Assembly (NCBI GenBank): GCA_025935655.1
Contig: JAICUV010000057.1
Coordinates: 1 to 15,268, forward strand
Direction of reading: 5' to 3'
Origin: Chloroflexota bacterium
GTDB lineage: Bacteria > Chloroflexota > Limnocylindria > Limnocylindrales > CSP1-4
DNA length: 15,268 nucleotides
Positions 7,371-13,831 of this stretch are shown one piece after another (within the stretch, counting starts at the first letter, position 1; each line of letters starts with the position of its first letter). A program made the position numbers and the translations under genes. A model generated the notes under the pieces. That model was not told where the DNA came from. It did no database searches and worked only from the letters and a program-made list of their open reading frames with translations.

Positions 7371-8279
7371 TCAGGGTGCCTTGGGGTTGACCATCCGACA
7401 GCGGTCGCGGATGGGGCACAGGTCGTGCTCGGGGTTCTGCGCGTGGCACAGCGCGCGACCGTGGTGGATGAGCAGCACGTGGGCCGCGTACATCTCGTCG
7501 GGCTCCAGGATGCCGAGGAACAGGTCGTGCGCCTGGTCCGCGGTCACCTTCGGCGGAATCAGCCCGATCCGCTTGGAGACCCGCTCCACGTGGCGATCCA
7601 CGGCCATGACGGGCATCCCGAAGCAGAAGGCGAGCACGATCGACGCCGTCTTCTTGCCGATCCCGTCGATCTGGGTGAGCCAGTCGCGCGCCTCCAGGGC
7701 GGGCATGTCGCCGAGGAACGCGAGGCTGTAGTCGCCGCGCTGCTCACGGATGTGGCGCAGGGTCGCCTGCAGCCGCGGCGCCTTCTGGGGCCCCAACCCG
7801 CCGGGCCGGATCACGTCGATGAGCTGGGGCAGTGGGGCGTTCTCGACGGCCGTCCAGTCCGGCGGCGCGGCGGTGCTCAGGCCGGCGCCACCCCAGCCGA
7901 TGCCGGGCCTGTGCTCCTCCGGCGCGCGGTCGCTCGGGTACGCCGCGCGGAGCGCCTCGTAGGCCTTCTCGGCGTTGGTGTCGGCGGTGTTCTGGGTGAG
8001 GATCGTGAGGATCAGCTCGCTCGTCGGGTCGAGGCGCGCCTCCCAGGTCTGCTCGCCGTACTGGCGCGTGAGGCCCTCGAGCACGTACGCCTGGAGACCC
8101 GGGCGATACCGGCGCAGGTAGCTCGCCCACTGCTTCGCGGGGTCGGCGGGCTTCTTCGGGCGCTTCTTCGGCGCGGCCTTCTTCGGTTTCGTCGGCTTCG
8201 TCGGAGCGGTGCGGGTTCCGGATGCGGTCATCGGCTTCGCGCTGGGCATGGCCCGCCCATCGTAGTGGGCATCGCTCAC
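7371..8279 (-). CDS. Endonuclease III-like HhH-GPD DNA glycosylase
   Basis: The 302-residue protein resembles base-excision-repair glycosylases of the endonuclease III superfamily, which remove oxidised pyrimidines and can nick abasic sites. It shows LTQNTADTN at about 92-100, the helix-hairpin-helix DGIGKKTAS at 205-213 with the catalytic-type Lys K210, and the catalytic Asp D228 in AVDRHVERV. The C-terminal cluster reads C278-x6-H285-x2-C288-x5-C294, with His replacing the second of the four usual Cys. Residues 25-48 form a Lys/Pro-rich tail absent from compact EndoIII. GTG at 8279 overlaps the preceding stop as GTGA and has GGGAG 8 nt upstream; ATG at 8249 (292 aa) is the alternative. It is probably cotranscribed with glycerate kinase and DUF885. 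The exact lesion specificity is uncertain. Confidence 0.88.
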   Translation of the reverse strand: MSDAHYDGRAMPSAKPMTASGTRTAPTKPTKPKKAAPKKRPKKPADPAKQWASYLRRYRPGLQAYVLEGLTRQYGEQTWEARLDPTSELILTILTQNTADTNAEKAYEALRAAYPSDRAPEEHRPGIGWGGAGLSTAAPPDWTAVENAPLPQLIDVIRPGGLGPQKAPRLQATLRHIREQRGDYSLAFLGDMPALEARDWLTQIDGIGKKTASIVLAFCFGMPVMAVDRHVERVSKRIGLIPPKVTADQAHDLFLGILEPDEMYAAHVLLIHHGRALCHAQNPEHDLCPIRDRCRMVNPKAP

Positions 8280-9388
8280 CGGGCGTGCTCCCGGAGCATG
8301 ACGAGGCGCGCGAGCCGTTCGCCGCAGCGCTCCACCGGGGCCGTTCCGGCGGCCATCGCCTCCTCGACGGACTGGGGACGCTCGGTGACCGGCATGGCCA
8401 CGGCGCCCACCGCGGCAAGCGCCTCGATGCCGCCCGGCATCACGCCCCCGCCGACCGCGATGCACGGCCTGCCGGCCGCCTGGGCCCGTCGCGCCACGCC
8501 GAGCGCCGTCTTGCCGTACGCGGTCTGCTCGTCGATACGGCCCTCGCCGGTGAGCACGAGGTCCGCGGCGGCCAGCTTCTCGTCGAAGCCTGCCTCGGCC
8601 ATCACGAGGTCGATGCCGGGCTCGAGGGCCAGGGAGGCGAACCGGTCGGCCAGGCACAGGAGCCCGAAGCCCACGCCACCCGCGGCGCCGGCGCCGGGCG
8701 TGTCGCGTTCGCGCCGGCCGCTCCCGTGCTCGAGGGCATCGGCGAAGGCCGCGAGCCGCCGGTCGAGGACCGGGACGTCCGCGGGCGCCGCGCCCTTCTG
8801 CGGGCCGTAGGTGGCGGCCGCGCCGCGCTCGCCGAGGAGCGGGTTGCTGACGTCGCACGCGATCCGCAGCGTGACCTCGGCGAGCCGCGGGTCGAGCGCG
8901 GCCAGGTCCGCCGTGGCGAGGTCGTCCGAGACGCGCGCGCCGAGCGCCCGCAGCAGGCCGGCGCCGCCGTCGGTGGTCGCGCTGCCGCCGATCCCGAGCG
9001 CGATCTCGCGGATCCCCGCGTCCAGGACCGCGCGCAGGACGTCGCCCGTGCCCCGGCTCGTGGCGCCCGCCGCGTCACGCTCGCCGCCGGTCACGAGGCT
9101 CAGCCCCGATGCCCGCGCCATCTCGACGAACGCCGCCTGGCCGTCGACGCGCGCGAGCCAGCGGGCGCGGATCGGGCGTCCGAGCGGGTCGTGCGCGGCG
9201 GCCTCACGCCACGTCCAGCCGCCGGAGGCCTCGACCGCGACGAGCGTGCCCTCACCCCCGTCGGCGAGGGGGGTGAGTGCGATGTCGTCCTCGGGCCGCG
9301 CCCGCCGCCAGCCGGCCGCGAGGGCGCCCGCCACCTCGACGCTGGTCAGCGACCCCTTGAACGAGTCGGGAGCGATCAGGATGCGCAT
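8276..9388 (-). CDS. Glycerate 2-kinase (GarK/GlxK family)
   Basis: The 370-residue protein phosphorylates D-glycerate with ATP; characterised members of this family (PF02595) form 2-phosphoglycerate, feeding lower glycolysis. Motifs are APDSFKGSLTS at 6-16, PLADGGEGT at 40-48, GTGD at 113-116, GIGGSATTDGGAG at 132-144, DVSNPLLGERGAA near 179-191, YGPQKGA, and VLTGEGRIDEQTAYGKT at 278-293. The ATG at 9388 is chosen because the first strand (MRILIAPDS) begins there; no strong ribosome site is seen. The downstream glycosylase overlaps by 4 nt. The gene upstream across a 210-bp gap is a GpgS fusion whose product uses 3-phosphoglycerate, so a link through glycerate recycling from glucosylglycerate is possible, but this is inference. 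Confidence 0.93.
   Translation of the reverse strand: MRILIAPDSFKGSLTSVEVAGALAAGWRRARPEDDIALTPLADGGEGTLVAVEASGGWTWREAAAHDPLGRPIRARWLARVDGQAAFVEMARASGLSLVTGGERDAAGATSRGTGDVLRAVLDAGIREIALGIGGSATTDGGAGLLRALGARVSDDLATADLAALDPRLAEVTLRIACDVSNPLLGERGAAATYGPQKGAAPADVPVLDRRLAAFADALEHGSGRRERDTPGAGAAGGVGFGLLCLADRFASLALEPGIDLVMAEAGFDEKLAAADLVLTGEGRIDEQTAYGKTALGVARRAQAAGRPCIAVGGGVMPGGIEALAAVGAVAMPVTERPQSVEEAMAAGTAPVERCGERLARLVMLREHAR
8288..8292 (-). promoter_or_regulatory. Ribosome binding site supporting the GTG start of the glycosylase
   Basis: GGGAG on the minus strand, 8 nt before GTG at 8279, lies inside the end of the glycerate kinase gene. With the GTGA start-stop overlap it favours this start over ATG 8249, which has no comparable site. 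Confidence 0.5.
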
Positions 9389-9599
9389 CGAAGGCCCATG
9401 CTGCCCCCGGGGCGGCATTCGCGCCCCCCTGACGGCGGCGTTCCGCCTGTCACCCGGAGATGCGACGCGATCCGCGGCCGTGGCGCGCCTGACGGCATCG
9501 CCGTTCCGCCTGGGAGGCGGCGGTCGGTCGCCCGGCGTGCGTGCATGCCGCCTCGGGGGCGGAGCGGGGCCCGGCGCCGGGGACGCAGCACGGCCACGG
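9389..9599. repeat. Hairpin-rich intergenic gap with two imperfect direct repeats
   Basis: No gene is seen here. Two imperfect direct repeats share CCTGACGGC at one end and GTTCCGCCTG at the other (9428-9449 and 9488-9512). Three stem-loops use the same GGCGG/CCGCC arms: 9434-9447, 9506-9520 and 9548-9562. A perfect 12-bp palindrome CCCGGCGCCGGG spans 9570-9581, just after the GpgS-fusion stop. The GC-rich stems without U-tracts could end transcription of the glycosyltransferase pair or be a small intergenic repeat family. No convincing promoter for glycerate kinase was found. Confidence 0.45.
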
Positions 9600-11513
9600 T
9601 CACGAACCCTCGCCGGCTCCGCCTCGCCGCTTCTCGAGGTACTCGGGGATGCGGATCATGGGCGGGCGCTCGTGGTCGGCGAGCTCGTGGACCTCGAGCG
9701 AGAGCCGGCCCCTGCCCGAGCGCGGCAGCTTCATCGTCGAACCCAGCTCCGCGAACAGCCGCGCCCTGCGTCGCTCCTCGAGCCGCTTCATCACGGCCTG
9801 GAGGATGACGAACGACATCCGCGACAGGCCCTCGAGCTCCTGGTTGCGGTGCACCCGCCGCTCCAGGTCCACCTGCCCCAGCCCCTCGATCCCCGCCCGC
9901 TCGGAGGCGTCGATGAGGTGTCCGATCTCCACCGCGTAGCCGGTGAAGAACGGGATCTGCTCCAGCAGCGTCCTGCGTCCGGCGTACTCCCCCGCCAGCG
10001 GCTGGATCATCCCCGACAGCTCGGGGAAGAACAGGTTGATCAGCGGCCGCGCGACGAGCTCCGTGACCCGGCCGCCGCCGCCCTCCTTGAGCACGCCTCC
10101 CTCGACGATCGGGCGCTGGTAGTAGCCCTTCACGTACTGGAGCCTCGGCTCCACGAGGAGCGGGCCGAGCGTCCCGTAGACCATCCGGTGGTGCCAGTTG
10201 CGGACGTCGGTGTCGGCCCAGACCACGATGTCGCCGGTCGTCTCGTACAGCGACTTCCAGAGCGCCTCGCCCTTGCCCCGGTAGGAGCCGTAGCGCGCGA
10301 GGACGTCCGGGTGCGACACGACGCGCGCGCCCTCCGCCTCCGCGATGGCGACCGTGTCGTCCGTCGATTCGCTGTCGATGACGAGAATCTCGTCGAGCAG
10401 GGGGTAGCGCTCCTGCATCTCGCGGATCGCCCGCCGCACGATCGGCCCGATCGTCTCCGACTCGTTGAGCGTCGGGAGCACGAGCGAGACCGTGAGGCCC
10501 TGCTTCTGCTTGAGCGCGGTGAGCCGCGCGAGGTCGCTGAACTCGGAGTGGTGGAAGTTCGCCTCGGCGAACCAGCGATCCACCTTGGCCGGGATCGCGC
10601 GCGACTCCTCGGCCAGCCGGTCCGCCGCGGCGAGCGTCTCGGCGCGCTGGGCCAGCTGCTCGAACGTGGCTCTGCTGATCGCGTCGCGCGTCTTCACGAC
10701 GATGACCGTCGGCTTGGCGCGCTGGGCGATCGCCTCCGGCAGGGCCCCGAACAGCGAGCTGCCCGCGTCGCCCGGCGGCGCGGACGCGCCCATCACGACG
10801 AGGTCGGACCGCTCGGCCTCGCGCAGGATCGCCGTGCGCACGTTGTGCGTCTCGCGCAGGATCGGCTCGCTCCTGGCCGTCACGTGCTGGCGTGCGAACG
10901 CCGCGAGCGCGTGCTCCGCCTGGGCGCGCACGGCCTCGGTCACGCCCTGGGGCACGAGGTGCATGACGGCGACGGTCGCGCCGTGGCGATGGGCGAGCGC
11001 GTCGGCGATCCGCAGCGCGAGCTCGGCGTGCGGGCCGCCGCGGACCGGGACGAGGATCCGCCGGATGTCGCGTGCGCCGCGCTGCTTGATGACCGCGATG
11101 TCGCAGGGTGCCTCGCGCACGGCCTCGTCGATGGTCGGGGAGATGACCGGGCCGCCACCCTCGCGATGAGGACCGGACTTGCCGCCCCAGCCGAAGATGA
11201 TCAGGTCGGCTTCCTGCTCGGCCGCCGCCTCGACGATGCCCGCGGCCGCGTGCCGCCCGATCCGGACCAGGGGGTGGATGACCGTGCCCTCGGGGGCGTA
11301 GTCGAGGACCTTCTGGAGCAGGCGGCGGGCCTGGCGGGCCCGGGTCGCGCCCTCGGACAGCGGCATGCCCTCGGGCACCTCCACGATGCCGAGCGCGGTG
11401 AGCTCGCCCGTCCGGGGCTCGAGCAGCGAGGCGCCGATGCGCACCAGCTCCTCCGCGGTCAGCGGGTTCGCGACCGGGATCAGGATCCGGGACGGCAGCG
11501 GCTCGCCGGCCAT
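9600..11513 (-). CDS. Fusion: two Usp-like domains + glucosyl-3-phosphoglycerate synthase
   Basis: The 637-residue product has two N-terminal Usp-like folds (about 6-145 and 150-275), a helical linker (280-338) and a GT-A glucosyltransferase (340-637). The last part matches mycobacterial GpgS (GT81), which joins glucose from NDP-glucose to 3-phosphoglycerate. It shows VSLVLPTLNE at 342-351, VIDSESTDDT, RGKGEALWKSL at 412-422, metal-site DTD at 434-436, GGGRVTELVARPL at 479-491, QPLAGEYA, and VHRN with H555. The Usp loops are degenerate (GWGGKSG; GASAPPGDAGSS) and resemble Usp pairs attached to amino-acid permeases more than classical ATP-binding Usp. ATG at 11513 overlaps the upstream glycosyltransferase stop as TGATG. 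Synthase activity is well supported; the role of the Usp half is unknown. Ordinary GpgS is about 300-330 residues. Confidence 0.9.
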   Translation of the reverse strand: MAGEPLPSRILIPVANPLTAEELVRIGASLLEPRTGELTALGIVEVPEGMPLSEGATRARQARRLLQKVLDYAPEGTVIHPLVRIGRHAAAGIVEAAAEQEADLIIFGWGGKSGPHREGGGPVISPTIDEAVREAPCDIAVIKQRGARDIRRILVPVRGGPHAELALRIADALAHRHGATVAVMHLVPQGVTEAVRAQAEHALAAFARQHVTARSEPILRETHNVRTAILREAERSDLVVMGASAPPGDAGSSLFGALPEAIAQRAKPTVIVVKTRDAISRATFEQLAQRAETLAAADRLAEESRAIPAKVDRWFAEANFHHSEFSDLARLTALKQKQGLTVSLVLPTLNESETIGPIVRRAIREMQERYPLLDEILVIDSESTDDTVAIAEAEGARVVSHPDVLARYGSYRGKGEALWKSLYETTGDIVVWADTDVRNWHHRMVYGTLGPLLVEPRLQYVKGYYQRPIVEGGVLKEGGGGRVTELVARPLINLFFPELSGMIQPLAGEYAGRRTLLEQIPFFTGYAVEIGHLIDASERAGIEGLGQVDLERRVHRNQELEGLSRMSFVILQAVMKRLEERRRARLFAELGSTMKLPRSGRGRLSLEVHELADHERPPMIRIPEYLEKRRGGAGEGS

Positions 11514-12910
11514 CAGGCGCCGGCTCCGTCGGCGTCCAGCGCGCGCCAGCGCTCGACGAGGTAGGGCTTGAGGAGCTCGAACTCGCGTGCCTGGCGCTCG
11601 ACGCGCTCCTCGGCGGCACTCGTGGTGAGGTGCCGGTTCTCGATGACGAAGCTGCCGACGCGGCCGAAGTAGATCGGCACGAGCGCCGCGACCAGCGGCC
11701 CGGTCTCGACATCGCCGCGCCGCGTCGCCACGATGAGGTCGTAGATGCAGCGCGCCCACAGGTCGTCCGGGAAGTGGAACGACCCGAGCGCCTCGGCCAT
11801 CTCGATCGTGGTCGGCGCGCTCGCGCCGGAGCCGCCCTCGCCGCCCACGCCCAGCGTCCGGCTCGCCTTCTCGGCGGCCTTGCCCGCCTCGTCCGCGAGC
11901 TCGAGGACCATGTCCGCGTTCTCCCGGGCCAGCGTGCGCCGCCAGGTGTCCGCGACGGTGATCGAGCCCTCGTGGAACTCGTCGAGCAGGCGGATCGCGT
12001 TCACCTCGAGCGGCGGCGGGTCGATGATCCGCTCGAAGCCATAGGCCGGGACGTCGTGGCTGCCGCGGATGTTGAGCCACGCGTCGGGGTGGGCGGCGGC
12101 GAGCTCGAGGATCGTGCCCACGACCTGGCGGAACATGGGCCCGAGGTCCGAGCCCGGATCCTTCGGGTCGTGGACCTTGGCGCCGAGGCGGGTCTGGCAG
12201 ACCGCGAAGCCGGCGGTGAGCGCCGACGTCGTCATCCAGATGTCGATGCCGAACTTGCTGATGTCGTCGGTCCAGTCGTCCAGCTCGAGGTAGTGGCGGA
12301 CGAGGTCCCCGCTGACACCGAAGTCGCCGCCGATGGGCTGCCGGATGCGGTGGCCGTACAGCGCGCGCGTGAGCGGGTAGGTGACCGTGTTGGTGATCGT
12401 GCCGTCGTACTTGTACCGCGCGTAGAGCGGCGCCACGAAGTCGTAGCCGCCCTTGAGGATCGGGCCGGCGAGCAGCTCGATCCACTCGGGGACGATGCTC
12501 CGCAGGTCGCTGTCCACCACGACCAGCGCCTGGACGTCGAGCGCGGCCGCGATCTCGAAGATCGTGCGCAGCGCGGCGCCCTTGCCGCCGACGCCGTCGA
12601 TCTCGGGATAGGTCAGCGTGACCCGGTCAAGGCGGTTCGTCGGGCGGACGAGGAGGATCCGCTCGACGTAATCGGGGGGCTCCGTCTCGATCACGACCCG
12701 CTGGGTGCCGTCGGGCGAGCCCGCGTCGGAGTTGACGAGCACGGGCTTCAGGTCGGGGAAGTACTGGACCAGCCCGGCGTGCGCCGCGCGCACCACGTAG
12801 CCGATGGTCGCCGCGTTCTTGAAGCTCGGGATGCCGACCATGATGTCGGCGCGGCCGAGGCGGGCGATCTCTTCCCGGATGGCGGGCGTCAGGGTCGTCG
12901 CTGGCACCAC
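11513..12910 (-). CDS. GT-A glycosyltransferase, mannosylglycerate-synthase-like
   Basis: The 465-residue protein has a GT-A fold: VGIPSFKNAATI at 25-36, DGVGGKGAAL at 105-114, the metal motif DSD at 133-135, IRQPIGGDFGVS at 189-200, SKFGIDIWMTT at 218-228, and KVHDPKDPG around H247. The order and spacing resemble mannosylglycerate synthase (GT78), where a DAD motif, QPLGGE, WGID and a late His form the active site. A long helical C-terminal domain is also kept, interrupted by a Gly-rich linker near 355-365. Donor and acceptor are unknown; glycerate is a candidate because of the coupled GpgS gene. GTG at 12910 is followed directly by another GTG at 12907, either of which could be used with the upstream AGGGTGAG. 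Function beyond glycosyl transfer is inferred. Confidence 0.8.
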   Translation of the reverse strand: MVPATTLTPAIREEIARLGRADIMVGIPSFKNAATIGYVVRAAHAGLVQYFPDLKPVLVNSDAGSPDGTQRVVIETEPPDYVERILLVRPTNRLDRVTLTYPEIDGVGGKGAALRTIFEIAAALDVQALVVVDSDLRSIVPEWIELLAGPILKGGYDFVAPLYARYKYDGTITNTVTYPLTRALYGHRIRQPIGGDFGVSGDLVRHYLELDDWTDDISKFGIDIWMTTSALTAGFAVCQTRLGAKVHDPKDPGSDLGPMFRQVVGTILELAAAHPDAWLNIRGSHDVPAYGFERIIDPPPLEVNAIRLLDEFHEGSITVADTWRRTLARENADMVLELADEAGKAAEKASRTLGVGGEGGSGASAPTTIEMAEALGSFHFPDDLWARCIYDLIVATRRGDVETGPLVAALVPIYFGRVGSFVIENRHLTTSAAEERVERQAREFELLKPYLVERWRALDADGAGA

Positions 12911-12977
12911 CTCACCCTACCACCGTCGTACGGCGCCCGGGGTTGCACGCGCATGACGCGCGCCGCTGCGCGGGGTT
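12911..12977. other. Intergenic gap with GC-rich hairpin
   Basis: This 67-bp gap separates the ligase-like gene from the glycosyltransferase. CGCGC-ATGAC-GCGCG at 12948-12962 can form a 5-bp stem. There is no U-tract, so termination is uncertain and the two genes could be cotranscribed. The purine-rich AGGGTGAG just before 12910 is the probable ribosome site of the glycosyltransferase. Confidence 0.35.
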
Positions 12978-13724
12978 TCAGCGGGGTGCGACGGGCTTGG
13001 GCACGCCGTGTGGCGCGTCCGGTGCGCGGGTGATCGCCCAGTCCGGGTTCTCCCGGCCGGCGAGATAGCGCGAGTTCGCGGCGCGGTAGCTGAGCTCCTT
13101 GAACCCCAGGGCGCCCCAGGTCACCAGCGTGAGGACCGCCGACGGGCGCACGAACGCCGACCGACGGACGAGGTACGACTCGTCGAGGACGCCGTCCAGC
13201 AGCCGCCGGCGCTCCAGCAGCGGGACGTCGACGAGGGACTGGCCGTCCAGCCACAGCAGGTCCGTGCCGACGAACGCGTGCCGCTCGCCACGCTCGAGCG
13301 CCTCGCGCACCACGGGCTCGATCCGGTCCGCGGCCGCCTCGTAGTCGCGCGCACGCACGAACGGATCGTCCCGGACGTCCTTGCGCAGGGCGCGCGGGAC
13401 GAGGATCGGCGGCCGTTCGACCTTGGGCATCGTGGGGTAGGCGCCCTCGGAGGAGCGGAGCGCGGCGGTGGTCACGTGGCCCTCGATGACCGCGCCGAAC
13501 GCGCTGAAGGTGTCGAGCAACGCGCGCAGCAGCTCGTCAGGCGCGGCGACCTCGCCACCGCCCCGGTACAGCGCGGCCTCGTCCTCGGTGATCGCCGCGA
13601 CGACGCGCATCCCGCCCCAGTCGGGCTCGACGATCGCATCGGGGATGTCCTTGGCGCCGTTGCGGCCCGGTCGTTGCGGGATCCAGGCGGCCGCGATCTC
13701 GCGCGGGTGGGGGTCCTCGGCCAT
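12978..13724 (-). CDS. ATP-dependent DNA ligase-like protein lacking catalytic lysines
   Basis: The 248-residue protein resembles only the nucleotidyltransferase domain of ATP-dependent DNA ligases. Recognisable remnants are EPDWGGMR at 33-40 (motif I, normally ExKWDGxR), VIEGH at 79-83 (motif III, normally DGE), FVGTDLLWLDGQSL with PLLERRRLL at 151-176 (the FDLLxLDG region), and SRYLAGRENPDWAITR at 218-233 (before and at motif V). The AMP-accepting Lys is Asp35, the following Asp is Gly37, the motif IV Lys aligns with Arg214, and the motif V lysines with Ile231 and Arg233. No OB-fold domain follows. It is intact, so it is probably a non-catalytic paralogue rather than a decayed gene. ATG at 13724 is preferred; GTG at 13748 would add eight residues. 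Its role is unknown. Confidence 0.7.
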   Translation of the reverse strand: MAEDPHPREIAAAWIPQRPGRNGAKDIPDAIVEPDWGGMRVVAAITEDEAALYRGGGEVAAPDELLRALLDTFSAFGAVIEGHVTTAALRSSEGAYPTMPKVERPPILVPRALRKDVRDDPFVRARDYEAAADRIEPVVREALERGERHAFVGTDLLWLDGQSLVDVPLLERRRLLDGVLDESYLVRRSAFVRPSAVLTLVTWGALGFKELSYRAANSRYLAGRENPDWAITRAPDAPHGVPKPVAPR

Positions 13725-13779
13725 GGCGCGGATGCTACCCGACCGCACGATTCGCGCCCGGGCATTCGCCGTCGCCGCC

Positions 13780-13785
13780 TATGAT
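13780..13785 (+). promoter_or_regulatory. Candidate -10 element for the MFS gene
   Basis: TATGAT matches five of six bases of the -10 consensus in an otherwise GC-rich divergent gap (13725-13831), 46 nt before the GTG start. No good -35 box lies 16-18 nt upstream, so the promoter call is tentative. Confidence 0.35.
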
Positions 13786-13818
13786 CCCGCCACGCCGGGC
13801 GGCCCAGGCCCGGACCTC

Positions 13819-13824
13819 GAGGAG
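13819..13824 (+). promoter_or_regulatory. Ribosome binding site deciding the MFS start
   Basis: GAGGAG with a 7-nt spacer to GTG at 13832. This strong site overrides the ATG at 13781, which lies in the likely -10 element and has no ribosome site. Confidence 0.75.
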
Positions 13825-13831
13825 AGCGCCC

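Noticed and set aside
5754..8810. Very long open frame on the plus strand (over 1000 codons)
   Set aside because: It lies antisense to four recognisable minus-strand genes and its translation is Arg/Gly/Ala-rich with no family motif. It is a by-product of high GC content.
8811..11564. Plus-strand open frame of over 900 codons antisense to glycerate kinase and the GpgS fusion
   Set aside because: Composition is His/Arg/Leu-rich without domains; the opposite strand has clear motifs.
9376..11712. Alternative minus-strand frame crossing the 9389-9599 gap
   Set aside because: It is a shifted reading of the GpgS fusion gene with Arg/Pro/Ala-rich translation; there is no sign of a programmed frameshift.
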